Origin: CAXMRP01 sp965216515
Lineage (GTDB): Bacteria; Pseudomonadota; Alphaproteobacteria; Rhizobiales; Afifellaceae
Direction: 5' to 3'
Assembly: GCA_965216515.1 (NCBI GenBank)
Contig: OZ244173.1
Span: forward strand, 682,001 to 746,000
DNA: 64,000 bases
The translations under genes and the position numbers were made by a program. Below are positions 17,383-26,896 of this stretch, in pieces. Position 1 is the stretch's first letter. Every line of letters starts with the position of its first letter. The notes below the pieces were generated by a model. That model saw nothing but the letters and a program-made list of their open reading frames with translations, made no database searches and was not told the origin of the DNA.

Positions 17383-17748
17383 ATGTCCGAACGTTCCGGA
17401 TTCACCCGCCGCGCAGACCTGCCGGAGGAACAGCTGAACGACAAGATCACCCGGCGGCTCGTCGCCGGCGACAAGGCCATGATCGTCTGGTGGACAATGA
17501 AGGCCGGCGCCCACGTCGCCGCCCACAGCCACGACCACGAGCAGATCGCCTGTATGGCGACCGGACGGATGGAATTCCGCCTTGGCGATGAGCGCCGCAC
17601 CTGCGGGCCTGGCGATATCGTGGTCATCCCCGCCGGCGTCGAGCATGAAGCCTTTTTTCCCGAGGACACGGAAGTCGCCGACGTCTTCGCGCCGCCGCGC
17701 GCTGACTTCCTTGCCGGTGGCACGCCCGCCTACGTGGCGAAAAAATGA
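17383..17748 (+). CDS. cupin-domain protein
   Basis: A 121-residue single-domain cupin. Motif 1 is present as HSHDHEQIACMATGRMEF (two His, one more His and Glu as metal ligands) and motif 2 as GDIVVIPAGVEHEAF. Such small cupins bind a divalent metal and act as isomerases, lyases or ligand sensors; this one cannot be assigned. GGGAG precedes the ATG. It is convergent with the ABC importer operon. Confidence 0.8.
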   Translation: MSERSGFTRRADLPEEQLNDKITRRLVAGDKAMIVWWTMKAGAHVAAHSHDHEQIACMATGRMEFRLGDERRTCGPGDIVVIPAGVEHEAFFPEDTEVADVFAPPRADFLAGGTPAYVAKK

Positions 17749-17791
17749 CGGCTGCGGCTGACACCGGCCTGTCATCGGCCTCCGGCGCGTC

Positions 17792-18613
17792 TCAGTTCCC
17801 CACCTTGGCCAGCACATCGGCCTTCAGAAACCGCTCGATGAACATCATGAAGCCGACCGAGGGCACAAGCAGCAGCAGGGATGTGATGGAGGCGATCTGG
17901 TAGTTGCCCTCCATACTGGCGTTGAACAGCAGCAGGGGCATCGTCGTCACGTCCGGCACGCCGACGAAGAAGGTTCCGGTAAACTCGTCCAGCGAGATCA
18001 GGAACACGAAAATCGCGCTCGCCATGATGCCGGGCAGGGCAAGCGGCAGCGTGATCGTCAGGAAGGTGCGAAATCCCGATGCCCCGATGTTGCGGGCCGC
18101 ATCCTCCAGTTCACGGTCCACGGCGGCAAAGGCCGCGGTCGTGATCCACACCGCAAACACCAGCCCCTGGACGGTATGGACGAGGATAACCCCGGCGAAC
18201 GTGCCGGCCAGTCCCAGACCGTAGAAGATCCGCGCCACGTTGATATAGACCGCGACACTGGGAAATGCCTGCGGCAACAGAAACGCCAGCAGGATGAGGC
18301 TTCGCCACGGCAGGTTCCGCCGCGCCAGCGCAAATCCCGCCGGAATGGCGATTGCCAGACTGACGATGACGGTGAAAATGGCGATGATGACGCTGTTGTA
18401 GAGCGACAGCATCGCGTTGCCGCGCGGCTTGAAGACCTGTTGCCAGAAACTGAAGCCCCATTCCAGCGGCAGCTTGTGCGGGAAGTACCAGACTTCCGCC
18501 ACCGCCCACAGCAGCATGTTGGCGAGTGGCCCGAATATCGCGAAGGCAAACAGGCCGAGCACGATTCCGCGTCCGACCCAGGCGAATCCGGCAGTGCCGC
18601 GCCCCGAACTCAC
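17792..18613 (-). CDS. ABC transporter permease (PotC/AfuB type)
   Basis: A 273-residue inner-membrane protein with six spans and the EAA loop (ELEDAARNIGASGFRTFLTITLPLALPGI). It is the last gene of a four-gene importer. The start is GTG at 18613, forming a GTGA overlap with the stop of the preceding permease gene; the open frame extends much further upstream but that part lies opposite the other permease. Confidence 0.9.
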   Translation of the reverse strand: MSSGRGTAGFAWVGRGIVLGLFAFAIFGPLANMLLWAVAEVWYFPHKLPLEWGFSFWQQVFKPRGNAMLSLYNSVIIAIFTVIVSLAIAIPAGFALARRNLPWRSLILLAFLLPQAFPSVAVYINVARIFYGLGLAGTFAGVILVHTVQGLVFAVWITTAAFAAVDRELEDAARNIGASGFRTFLTITLPLALPGIMASAIFVFLISLDEFTGTFFVGVPDVTTMPLLLFNASMEGNYQIASITSLLLLVPSVGFMMFIERFLKADVLAKVGN

Positions 18614-19461
18614 GGTGCACCGCCTTCGCGCACACCCTGGCGCAGATAGATCCAGGCGACCAGTCCCGTCATCAGGTAGGACACGAACCCCAGGGCATTG
18701 GCGACCCCGTAGTCGCCATAGGCGTTGATCCGGAAGGCCATATCGACGGTCAGCATGGTCGGCGTCTGGGCGTTGATCATGATCGGCACCGAGAGGACCG
18801 ACATCATGACGACAAAGGACAGGATCAATCCGACTATGATCGTGTGACGAACCTGCGGCACGACGATTTCGACGAGAATACGAAGCCGGCCCGCCCCCAG
18901 ATTGCGCGCCGATTCGATCATCGACCGGTCCAGCGACGCCATGGCGCCGGCCACCAGCAGGGCGACAAACGGCGTCTGTTTCCACACGAATGTGATGACG
19001 ATGCCGCGCCAGTCCAGAAAGCTCTGCGTCTGCATCGGCTCCAGGAGGCCCGATCCGACGATGAGATTGTTCATGAGGCCGTTCTTGGCCAGAAACGTCC
19101 GCATCAGTTGGCCGGCGACGACAAACGGGATGAACAGCGGCCAGCGGTAGAGCCACTTCAATATGGCCACCGCGCGCGGATTTTCGCCCAATGTCAGATA
19201 CCCGCCGATCGCAATCGCCAGCAGTCCGATGCACGCTGTGGACAACGAGACGATAACGACGGTGAACCGGATGTCGCCGGAATAGAACTCAAACGCCTTG
19301 ACAAAATTGGCCACGGTCCAGCCGCCATCCTCGCCGGAAAACGCCGAAACCGCTGAAAACCCCAGCGGATAGATGAACAGCAGGCACACGGTCAAAAGCG
19401 CCGGCGCAACCAGCGCAAACGACCATATGCGCTCGTTCAGGGACTGCCGCGCACCATGCAT
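18610..19461 (-). CDS. ABC transporter permease (PotB/AfuB type)
   Basis: A 283-residue permease with six membrane spans and an EAA loop (MIESARNLGAGRLRILVEIVVPQVRHTI). It begins MHGARQSLNERIWSFALVAPALL, a typical type-I importer N-terminus, so ATG 19461 is preferred over the 33-codon upstream extension. It is partner to the downstream permease (4-bp overlap), the upstream binding protein and the ATPase. Confidence 0.9.
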   Translation of the reverse strand: MHGARQSLNERIWSFALVAPALLTVCLLFIYPLGFSAVSAFSGEDGGWTVANFVKAFEFYSGDIRFTVVIVSLSTACIGLLAIAIGGYLTLGENPRAVAILKWLYRWPLFIPFVVAGQLMRTFLAKNGLMNNLIVGSGLLEPMQTQSFLDWRGIVITFVWKQTPFVALLVAGAMASLDRSMIESARNLGAGRLRILVEIVVPQVRHTIIVGLILSFVVMMSVLSVPIMINAQTPTMLTVDMAFRINAYGDYGVANALGFVSYLMTGLVAWIYLRQGVREGGAP

Positions 19462-19519
19462 TGTCGTCAGCGGCCGGCGGGCCGGCGCCGGCTCGGCACC
19501 AGCCCGCCCGCCTTCCCGG

Positions 19520-20668
19520 TTAGTTCTGGACCTGTTTTTCGTAGGCCTCCAGAATGTCATCGAAGAACGGCCCGATCGGGAACACCTTGCCCTTCATGGC
19601 CAGATCGTCGGGGCTCACGTCGGCGAACAGTTTTGCGAAATCCGCCGGTTCCAGCGAATCCTCGACATGTTCTGCGTCGATGCCCGGATACCAGTTGAAG
19701 TTCTTCACGATGCCTTCAGCCTGAACAGGCGGGCTGGTGGCCAGTTCGATGAACTTCTTGCCGAGGTCGGAATTGGCCGCCTTGGCCGGCACGATGTAGT
19801 ACATCGGCTGCCCCGGCATCCCCGGTTCGATCAGCTTCAGCTTGATATTCGGCGCAACCCGGCCGTCGGCCTGCCATGTGTAGAACATGTCCACCCAGAC
19901 CGGCCCCATGACGATTTCGCCGCGGTTCAGCATGTCCAGCGTTCCCGCATTGCCCGGCGTGAAGCTGACATGCTCGTTGAAGCCTTTGAGTTCGGCCAGC
20001 GCGTCGCCCCACTGATCCTTCAGCGACGGATCATACGGGCCGCCGCTCAGCACACCCTCCTGATCGGTATGGGCGTACATCCAGCCGACCACGAAACTCA
20101 CGCCCGACATGCCCTGCTTGATGCCGTTGTAGCCGAACTGGCCGGGGTGGGCCTTCACCCATTCCTTCAACTCCGCGTAGGAGGACGGCGGGTCGCCGAC
20201 GATATCGGGATTGTAGGCGATCGCCGTCTGGCTGTGGAACATCGGCATGACGTAGCCATCGACATCCACACCCAGCGCCATCTTCGCGGTATCGCGGGTG
20301 ACCAGCTTGCCGGTCGCGATATCGCCCCGGTAGGAGGCCAGAAGGTCGGCTTCGCGCATTTCGCCGGCCATTTTCTGATGGACCACCGCGACATCGACAT
20401 CCCATGATGCCGACCCGGCGCTTTTCTGTGCGTTCAGCTTCTCGAAGATCTTCTGCGAACCGGAATCGCCGGGACCCGTGCCGGCGGCGCGGACCTTCAC
20501 ACCGGGATTCTGCTTCTCGAACATCGGCCCGAGATAGTCGGTAATATAGTCGACCATGTTCTGCGAGCCGGCGGTCAGCACATTGATTTCCTGTCCATTG
20601 GCGGCGCCGCCGATCCCGAAGGCCAGGGCGAAGGCCGCCAGGGCGGTTGTGTAGCGAATTGATTTCAT
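19520..20668 (-). CDS. ABC transporter extracellular solute-binding protein (family 1/PotD-like)
   Basis: A 382-residue periplasmic binding protein. The signal peptide is MKSIRYTTALAAFALAFGIGGAANG, with cleavage before QEINVLTAG. The mature N-terminus INVLTAGSQNMVDYITDYLGPMFEKQNPGVKVR is typical of class-II (iron, polyamine, phosphonate or thiamine) binding proteins. AAGGAGG lies 6 bp before the ATG. The ligand is undetermined. Confidence 0.9.
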   Translation of the reverse strand: MKSIRYTTALAAFALAFGIGGAANGQEINVLTAGSQNMVDYITDYLGPMFEKQNPGVKVRAAGTGPGDSGSQKIFEKLNAQKSAGSASWDVDVAVVHQKMAGEMREADLLASYRGDIATGKLVTRDTAKMALGVDVDGYVMPMFHSQTAIAYNPDIVGDPPSSYAELKEWVKAHPGQFGYNGIKQGMSGVSFVVGWMYAHTDQEGVLSGGPYDPSLKDQWGDALAELKGFNEHVSFTPGNAGTLDMLNRGEIVMGPVWVDMFYTWQADGRVAPNIKLKLIEPGMPGQPMYYIVPAKAANSDLGKKFIELATSPPVQAEGIVKNFNWYPGIDAEHVEDSLEPADFAKLFADVSPDDLAMKGKVFPIGPFFDDILEAYEKQVQN

Positions 20669-20727
20669 TGCTTCCTCCTTTGAATTATGACGGGTCGTGA
20701 CGACCGCCCGTCGTTCACATGAAATTC

Positions 20728-21840
20728 TCATCCCGGCTGGCTCTCGCCGGGCGCATAGATGTGCAGCGCCTCTGCCGCCAGGCTGATGCCGACGGTATCT
20801 CCGGCCGACAGCCGCTTGGCGTCATCGACCAGAAAGCGCTGACCGCCGACATCGACCGTGTATCGAAACACACCGCCGGGATAGGATGTCTGGGTGATGG
20901 CGCCGAAGAGGACCAGGCTGTCCTGCGGTGTTTCGTCGACGGCCACGAGCCGGGCCGCTTCGCTGCGGAAATGCGCCGCGAGCCGGCCGTCGCCGGGCGC
21001 AGCGAGATGGACACCGGTTTCCTCGCCCCGGCGGGCGATTTTCAGCACCGCCGCCGCATTGTGGTCGGCCGCCGGCACCCGGATGGTGCCGTCGCTTCGC
21101 TGCGCCGTCAGTTCAACGATATTGTCCGCCCCCATGAACGCGGCCACGAATGCCGACCGCGGCCGGTTGTAGACATCTTCCGGCGTGCCGATCTGCGCCA
21201 CGTCGCCCCTGTCGAGAATGACGATCCGGTCGGCCATGACCATGGCCTCTTCGCGGTCGTGGGTGACATGGATGGTGGTGATGTCCAGTTGCTTTTGAAT
21301 TTCCTTGATTTCGTGGCGCACGCTTTGCCGAATGCGAGCATCGAGATTGGAGAGCGGTTCGTCGAGCAGCAGGATCTGCGGTTCGATTGCCAGCGCCCGG
21401 CCCAGCGCCACCCGCTGCCGCTGCCCGCCGGACAGCCGCGTGACGGGACGCTCGCCCAATCCCTCAAGGCCGAGCAGATCCATCATCGCGTCGACCCGCC
21501 GCTTGCGCTCCCCGCGCGGCACCCTTCGCAGACGCAATCCGTAGGCGATGTTCTGGGCCGCCGTCATGTGCGGCCACAGCGCATAGGACTGGAACACCAG
21601 CGCCATGTCGCGCTTGTCCGGTGCCGCATGGGTGACATCGCGGTCGGACACCAGAACCCGGCCCGACGCCACCGGAACGAAACCCGAAATCGCCCGCAGC
21701 AAGGTGGTCTTGCCGCAGCCCGAAGATCCCAACAGCGCGATAAACTCGCCAGCCGCGACATCGACGGAAATGCCGGTCAGCACCTCCACAGGGCCGTAGT
21801 TGGCCCGGACGTCTTCAATTGTCAGCGATTCGCCCGCCAT
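20728..21840 (-). CDS. ABC transporter ATP-binding protein (PotA/FbpC type)
   Basis: A 370-residue ATPase with Walker A GSSGCGKTT (38-46), Q-loop (Q84), signature LSGGQ (136-140), Walker B ILLLDEP (156-162) and the H-loop histidine (H194). The C-terminal TOBE-type domain is about residues 270-370. It energises the binding protein and two permeases, which follow it on the minus strand with gaps of 59 and 58 bp and a 4-bp overlap. The order ATPase-SBP-permease-permease indicates one transcript from a promoter in 21841-22279. Confidence 0.93.
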   Translation of the reverse strand: MAGESLTIEDVRANYGPVEVLTGISVDVAAGEFIALLGSSGCGKTTLLRAISGFVPVASGRVLVSDRDVTHAAPDKRDMALVFQSYALWPHMTAAQNIAYGLRLRRVPRGERKRRVDAMMDLLGLEGLGERPVTRLSGGQRQRVALGRALAIEPQILLLDEPLSNLDARIRQSVRHEIKEIQKQLDITTIHVTHDREEAMVMADRIVILDRGDVAQIGTPEDVYNRPRSAFVAAFMGADNIVELTAQRSDGTIRVPAADHNAAAVLKIARRGEETGVHLAAPGDGRLAAHFRSEAARLVAVDETPQDSLVLFGAITQTSYPGGVFRYTVDVGGQRFLVDDAKRLSAGDTVGISLAAEALHIYAPGESQPG

Positions 21841-22279
21841 GAATGTGTCCGGTCACTTGTTTCGCGAACCGGCGTTCGACCGCACCGGTACGGTTCGGCC
21901 TCAACCCGATTTTCGGCAGTATCCGCCAAACAATGTCGGCCCAAGTGCATTCCCCGTGTCTCAGCGTATCAACCCAGAAACCGCTGTCAATGCGATCCGG
22001 TGATCGCCGCAAGGGGCCGCCGCGGGCCGGGCGGCGGCCACCGGACCGGTCCGCCGGACGGTGCAGCCGGTCTGTCTTTGGCGCCGGTTCCATCGGCTGG
22101 TTTTGGCGTCCCGCGGATCCTGGCGTTCAATCCTGGCATTCGATCTTGCCTGCCGCGATTAGGTCTGCCATGCCGGGAAACCGGGAACCGCTGCGCGAGG
22201 TTTTGAAGATGCCCACCGGGATGCACATCCAGTTGACGGGCCGGCGGGGGGCCGCCCGACCGGCGATGCGGGACCCGGC
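21841..22279. other. intergenic region with no supported gene
   Basis: 439 bp between the divergent ABC importer operon and the Rid-family gene. It should contain both promoters. It is GC-rich and I see no clear -35/-10 pair, operator or RNA. Confidence 0.4.
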
Positions 22280-22630
22280 ATGACAATCGATCGTCTGCAT
22301 GGCAGCGCCCGGGGCCGCTGCCGGGCCGTCGTCCACAACGGCATTGTCTATGCCGTCGCCACCGATCCGACCTCCGCGAAGGGGATCGGCGAACAGACCC
22401 GCCGGACGCTGGCGGAACTGGACCGTCATCTCGCCGATGCCGGAAGCGGCAAGCACCGCTTGCTTCAGGCCACGGTCTATCTCCGCGACATGTCCATGAA
22501 GGCGGACATGGACGCGGTTTGGTGTGAATGGATCGGCAAACCCGAAAACTGGCCGCAACGCGCCTGTGTCGGTGCTGACCTCGCCGGCGGCGATCTCGTT
22601 GAAATCGTCGTGACCGCCGCGTTGCCGTAG
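22280..22630 (+). CDS. Rid family (YjgF/YER057c) protein
   Basis: A 116-residue protein with Rid-fold features: VVHNGIVYAVATDP, QTRRTLAELDRHLADAGSGKHRLLQATVYLRDM and CVGADLAGGDLVEIVVTAAL. The arginine that binds the carboxylate in active RidA is not clearly conserved (the line reads PQRACVGADL, so an Arg is present nearby). Members deaminate imines or enamines. It stands alone between the ABC importer and a glycosyltransferase. Confidence 0.75.
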   Translation: MTIDRLHGSARGRCRAVVHNGIVYAVATDPTSAKGIGEQTRRTLAELDRHLADAGSGKHRLLQATVYLRDMSMKADMDAVWCEWIGKPENWPQRACVGADLAGGDLVEIVVTAALP

Positions 22631-22679
22631 CCGCGCCGGGCCGCAACACCGGTGTCGGACGATGCCGGATTGCCGGACT

Positions 22680-23648
22680 TCACGCCCGGTCCTTTGCCAT
22701 CCACCTGTCCCGCACGATTTCGCAAAGACGCGGGAACGTCCCGCCCGAAAACAACGACAGGAGATCGCGATAACTGCGCGATAGCCCCTCGCGCCGCCAG
22801 GCCAGATGCGCTCCATAGGCCGCGTCATTTCCGTCAAGATAAGCCAGATATGCGGCCAACTCCCGCGGTCCGGCGAAATCGGCGGCATCGATGTAGGATG
22901 ACGGCCCGGGGGCAAAATCGGCGACATTGGCCGCGCCCCGGTAGACCGGCACCGTACCGGCCAGAAACGGGTCGAAGAACTTTTCCGTCACATAGTCGGG
23001 CGCGATGGAATTCTCAAACGCCAGACAGAACTTGTAAGCGGAAATGATGGATTGCTTGGTTTCGGAGCCACGGTCCTGGTCGCCGATCTCCCGGTTGTTG
23101 AGGAACTTGCCGTAGGAGTGGATATCCATGTGGCGCATCAGATCGGCGGCGTACCGGTTGCGTCCGCAGCGGTCGAGCTTTGCCGACTGGAAAAACGCGC
23201 ACGGCGCCGCCGCCGTCTTGGCCGGAACCGGCGCCGACAGGGCCCTGTCAAACGCCTCTTCGCCGGGCAGGTAGGGGCACCATATCGTGGAGTCCCGGCG
23301 GTAGGAGATGGTGATGTCGAACCGCCGCATATAGTCCCGATCGGCCAATACCGGATAGTTGACATCGCTTTCCATCGACCAGGCAGCCCACAATTGGCCG
23401 GGCCGTTTCCGGATGCGTATGCGGCGGCGCAGGGACCGGCGGCGCAGAGAGGGGATGTGGAACACCACCGCCGCCGCGCGCGAAATCAGCCGCCTGTCAT
23501 TTGTGAAACGGCACCCGGCGCACGAGGCGGCAAGCGCGCCCGTGTCGACCGGAGTTTTGAAAAAACTGTTGTAGAAGACGATGATCGGCCGGTCATCGCC
23601 GTCGCTGTCGATCCTGCGCCTGAAAAATCTCAATGGTTTGCCACACAT
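22680..23648 (-). CDS. glycosyltransferase family 10 (fucosyltransferase-like)
   Basis: A 322-residue protein with the GT10 donor-site motif in its C-terminal half: KFCLAFENSIAPDYVTEKFFDPFLAGTVPVYRGA. This motif binds GDP-fucose in alpha-1,3/1,4-fucosyltransferases. The start MCGKPLRFFRRR at 23648 was chosen because longer in-frame starts overlap sequence with no coding character. It is an orphan with no polysaccharide genes around it. It may decorate an O-antigen or capsule encoded elsewhere. Confidence 0.8.
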   Translation of the reverse strand: MCGKPLRFFRRRIDSDGDDRPIIVFYNSFFKTPVDTGALAASCAGCRFTNDRRLISRAAAVVFHIPSLRRRSLRRRIRIRKRPGQLWAAWSMESDVNYPVLADRDYMRRFDITISYRRDSTIWCPYLPGEEAFDRALSAPVPAKTAAAPCAFFQSAKLDRCGRNRYAADLMRHMDIHSYGKFLNNREIGDQDRGSETKQSIISAYKFCLAFENSIAPDYVTEKFFDPFLAGTVPVYRGAANVADFAPGPSSYIDAADFAGPRELAAYLAYLDGNDAAYGAHLAWRREGLSRSYRDLLSLFSGGTFPRLCEIVRDRWMAKDRA

Positions 23649-23790
23649 GCGGTTCCCGGACGGACGCGGCGTAAACAAGCGTTCCCGCCATGACAAGGCG
23701 CATCCGCCAAAAGCCGGGCTCTGATGGCTCGCCGGCCGCATACCGGGAAACGGATTCCGGTCCGCCGCGTTTCCGTCCACGCCATGGACG

Positions 23791-24918
23791 TCATGTGGCC
23801 GGCCGGCCGATCACATTGCGGGCGGTCGCGATATCGACGAACCGCGCTTTCGTGCCGATAAAATTCTTCCCGCGTTCCCCCGCAAAGGCTTCATCGATGA
23901 TTGCATGACAGCGTTCTGCCGGAATCCCGTAGTCGCTGAAGTGCGTCCCGACACCCAGTGCGTTGAGAGACGCCTCCAGCGCGTCGGCACCTGCCTCAAG
24001 ATCCCCGCCGAACACCGCCTTCAGCGCCGCTTCACGGAAACCGCCGGTTCCGACGACGGATCGCAGGACAGTCGGCAGCGTGAAGGAACATGCAATGCCG
24101 TGCGGAACGTCCCAACCGAGCGTGATCGGATAGGACAGGTTGTGCGCGATCGCGGTTTTGGTGTTGGAGAAGGCCAGCCCGGCCAGCAGCGACGCTTCCG
24201 CCATCTGACTGCGAAGCTCCAGGTTTCCCGGATCCTTCAGGAGCCTTGGCAGCACGTTCAACACCAGTTTCGCGGCGGCGACGGCATGGCGGGCGGAGAC
24301 CGGATTGGCGTTGAGATTCCACACGCTCTCCAGCGAATGCGACAATGCGTCCAGCCCGGTTGCGAGGGTCAGGTTGCCGGGTTTGCCCAGCATCAGGGCC
24401 GGATCGATCACAGCGGTTTGCGGATAAAGCGTGCGGCGCGCAAGGCTGTACTTCCTGCCCTCCGCCACATTCCAGACCGTCGCCCAGCAGGTCACCTCGC
24501 TGCCGGTGCCCGCCGTGGTCGGCACCGCGATGATCGGGATCGCCGACAGATCGCCGGCACCTTGCCCGGTTTCCAGAAACGTCGCCACTTTGCGGAAATC
24601 GCCGGTCCCCGCCGCAAATACCTTGGCGGAATCGATGACCGAGCCGCCGCCCAGCGCGACGATGACGTCCGGATTTCCAATGCCGCGATCAAATCGCGCA
24701 CATTGCTCGGCCAGCCGCTCGGTGTCGGGGTTGGGCGCGACGTCGCTTATCGTCAGAACCGGCGCGCCGGCTTCCCCGGCCAGGCGCCGCGTCCATTCCT
24801 CAAACGGCGGATCGGGATAGGTCACCAGCGCATAGGACCGGCCGCCGATCAACCCGGGCAAGTGCTCAAAAGCACCGGGGCCAAACCGAATGTCGACGGG
24901 ATTGTGATACGTCCACAT
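23791..24918 (-). CDS. iron-containing alcohol dehydrogenase
   Basis: A 375-residue group-III (iron/zinc) alcohol dehydrogenase. Visible are the NAD-binding IVALGGGSVIDSAK loop, the PTTAGTGSEVT strand and the metal-ligand region: D in GLDALSHSLE with His, and AIAHNLSYPITLGWDVPHGIACS with two His. It oxidises or reduces a small alcohol/aldehyde. Relatives include DddB-like and phosphonoacetaldehyde or lactaldehyde enzymes; the substrate cannot be decided. ATG 24918 is preceded by AGAGG. It is divergent from the CoA-transferase operon, whose operators lie in the shared 406-bp gap. Confidence 0.88.
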   Translation of the reverse strand: MWTYHNPVDIRFGPGAFEHLPGLIGGRSYALVTYPDPPFEEWTRRLAGEAGAPVLTISDVAPNPDTERLAEQCARFDRGIGNPDVIVALGGGSVIDSAKVFAAGTGDFRKVATFLETGQGAGDLSAIPIIAVPTTAGTGSEVTCWATVWNVAEGRKYSLARRTLYPQTAVIDPALMLGKPGNLTLATGLDALSHSLESVWNLNANPVSARHAVAAAKLVLNVLPRLLKDPGNLELRSQMAEASLLAGLAFSNTKTAIAHNLSYPITLGWDVPHGIACSFTLPTVLRSVVGTGGFREAALKAVFGGDLEAGADALEASLNALGVGTHFSDYGIPAERCHAIIDEAFAGERGKNFIGTKARFVDIATARNVIGRPAT

Positions 24919-25219
24919 GAAGACCTCTTGCAATCCGGGCTGCGATGATCCGGCCGGCTTACGCTACCGCAATGCTCGCCGCCTTCAAGAAAAAGCAACG
25001 CGCAATCGGCATTCGTTTCCGCGGTGCCGGGTATCGTCCGGACGACCGGCCTTTCCTCGGCCCGATCGGATTCAATGCCGCAATTCGCCGTGCCCGCAGT
25101 GTTCCGCATGCCCGCCGGACCGGCCGGCACAACCGGCACCGGCATGTATTGCAATCGGCATCGAAGTCCGGCGCCCCGCCCGTCACCCGCTCGGTTCTCC
25201 CCGGGTGCAACGAACGCTG

Positions 25220-25249
25220 TTGACAACGAATGGAACGTTCCAGTAGCAA
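25220..25249 (+). promoter_or_regulatory. promoter of the CoA-transferase operon, overlapped by operator 1
   Basis: TTGACA at 25220-25225, an 18-bp spacer and TAGCAA at 25244-25249 as a weak -10. The spacer contains the whole palindrome at 25231-25242, so a bound repressor would block RNA polymerase. Confidence 0.55.
25231..25242. promoter_or_regulatory. LacI-type operator 1
   Basis: The perfect 12-bp palindrome TGGAACGTTCCA has the central CG typical of LacI/PurR-family sites. It lies between the -35 and -10 boxes. Confidence 0.75.
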
Positions 25250-25252
25250 GGA

Positions 25253-25264
25253 TGGAACGTTCCA
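25253..25264. promoter_or_regulatory. LacI-type operator 2
   Basis: A second identical TGGAACGTTCCA, centre 22 bp (two helical turns) from operator 1, just after the -10 position. The same-face spacing suggests cooperative binding. Confidence 0.75.
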
Positions 25265-25324
25265 GACACTGGCGGCGCCGCACGGACCGGCCGCATTTTC
25301 TGGCGCCGATCATGGAGACGCGAA

Positions 25325-26896
25325 ATGAGCAAGGTCGTGAGCGCCGCGCAGGCTGTCGCCCGTATTCCCGATGGGGCCGTTGTCACCGTGTCGTCCTCAT
25401 CGGCGCTTGGTTGTCCGGACCTTGTGCTCAAGGCCATCGGCGCGCGCTTCGAAACCGAAGGGCGGCCGCGGGACCTGACGACGATTCATCCGATCGCGGC
25501 CGGCGACATGTACGGGGTCAAGGGGATCGACCATATCGCCAGGGACGGCCTGCTGTCGCGAATCCTGGGTGGCTCGTATCCGTCCGGCCCGTCGTCCAAG
25601 CCGATGCCCGAAATATGGAAGATGGTCGTTGAAAATCGTGTGGCCGCCTACAACGTGCCGTCCGGCATCCTGTTCGACATGAACCGCGAGGCGGCGGCCG
25701 GGCGCCCCGGCGTATTGACCAAGGTCGGTCTGGACACGTTCGTCGACCCTGTCCGCGAAGGGTGCGCGATGAACGACAGGGGTGCGCAGGAACCCATCGT
25801 CCGACGCACCGAATTTGCCGGCGACACATGGCTGCACTTTCCGAACATCATTCCGAACGTCGCCATCCTGCGGGCCACCACAGCCGACGAGTTCGGCAAC
25901 CTGACCTGCGAGCACGAGGGGGCCAATCTCGGCGGACTTGAACAGGCGATTTGCGTCCGCAACCACGGCGGTTTCGTCATCGCCCAGGTCAGCCGGGTGA
26001 CCAAACGCGGCTCGCTTCGGCCGCAGGATGTGCGCGTGCCGGGGCATCTGGTCGACCTGGTCGTCATCGATCCCGATCAGAAACAGACCTGCCAGACGCC
26101 ATACGATCCGGCGATCTCCGGCCAGATCATGAGGCCCTGGGACAGTTTCGCGACGGTCGAGCACGGCGTGGAAAAGGTCATTGCCCGGCGCGCCGCAATG
26201 GAATTGAAACCCGGGATGACCGCCAATCTCGGATTTGGCATCAGTGCCCTGGTTCCGCGCATTCTGCTGGAGGAAGGCCACCCGGAGGCGGTGACCTGGG
26301 CAATCGAGCAGGGCGCTGTCGGCGGCATGCCGCTGATAGGCTTTGCCTTCGGCTGCGCCTCCAATGCCGATGCCTTCGTACCCTCGCCGCAGCAATTCAC
26401 CTACTTCCAGGGCGGCGGTTTCGACATCTCCTTCCTGTCGTTCCTGGAGGCCGATGCGCAAGGCAACGTCAATGTCTCAAAGCTTGGCAAAAAGCCTTAT
26501 CTGACCGCCGGCTGCGGCGGCTTTGTCGATATCACGGCGGGGGCAAGGAAAATCGTGTTCTCTGGCTGGTTCGAGGCCGGCGCGCAGGTCGAGCTCAAGG
26601 ACGACGGCATTCACATCGCCGCGCCGGGCAAGTTCACCAAGATGGTCGAGGCGGTCGAACATGTGACTTTCTCCGGCGCCCGTGCCCGCGAACGCGGCCA
26701 GGAAGTCCTCTACATCACCGAGCGCGCCGTGATCCGGCTGACCGAAGACGGGCTGGTCGCCACCGAAATCATGCCGGGCATCGATCCGCAACGCGACATC
26801 GTCGCGCCGTCCGGCGGCCGGGTGAAGGTTGCCGGGGCCGCGGCCACCCTGCCGCTTTCGCTTCTGGCCGACGCGCCGATGGGGTGGGGCCAATGA
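25325..26896 (+). CDS. class I acyl-CoA transferase (Pct/YdiF type)
   Basis: A 523-residue protein fusing both halves of a family-I CoA-transferase, as in propionate CoA-transferase and YdiF. The catalytic glutamate is E328 in WAIEQGAVGGMP. The first half has the IPDGAVVTVSSSSALGCPD opening. Such enzymes move CoA from acetyl- or propionyl-CoA to short acids such as propionate, lactate, acrylate or acetoacetate. It is the first gene of the LacI-controlled operon. Its stop overlaps the next ATG by 4 bp (ATGA). GGAG precedes the ATG. Confidence 0.85.
   Translation: MSKVVSAAQAVARIPDGAVVTVSSSSALGCPDLVLKAIGARFETEGRPRDLTTIHPIAAGDMYGVKGIDHIARDGLLSRILGGSYPSGPSSKPMPEIWKMVVENRVAAYNVPSGILFDMNREAAAGRPGVLTKVGLDTFVDPVREGCAMNDRGAQEPIVRRTEFAGDTWLHFPNIIPNVAILRATTADEFGNLTCEHEGANLGGLEQAICVRNHGGFVIAQVSRVTKRGSLRPQDVRVPGHLVDLVVIDPDQKQTCQTPYDPAISGQIMRPWDSFATVEHGVEKVIARRAAMELKPGMTANLGFGISALVPRILLEEGHPEAVTWAIEQGAVGGMPLIGFAFGCASNADAFVPSPQQFTYFQGGGFDISFLSFLEADAQGNVNVSKLGKKPYLTAGCGGFVDITAGARKIVFSGWFEAGAQVELKDDGIHIAAPGKFTKMVEAVEHVTFSGARARERGQEVLYITERAVIRLTEDGLVATEIMPGIDPQRDIVAPSGGRVKVAGAAATLPLSLLADAPMGWGQ

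Larger units (their letters stand above)
24919..25324. other. divergent control region of iron-ADH and CoA-transferase operon
   Basis: 406 bp without a gene. Its right part holds a TTGACA box and two identical LacI-type operators. No clear promoter for the minus-strand alcohol dehydrogenase is seen. Confidence 0.6.

Noticed and set aside
25951..26892. Upstream extension of the enoyl-CoA hydratase frame
   Set aside because: It runs through the CoA-transferase gene in another frame with no conserved sequence; the ATGA-coupled start is far better.
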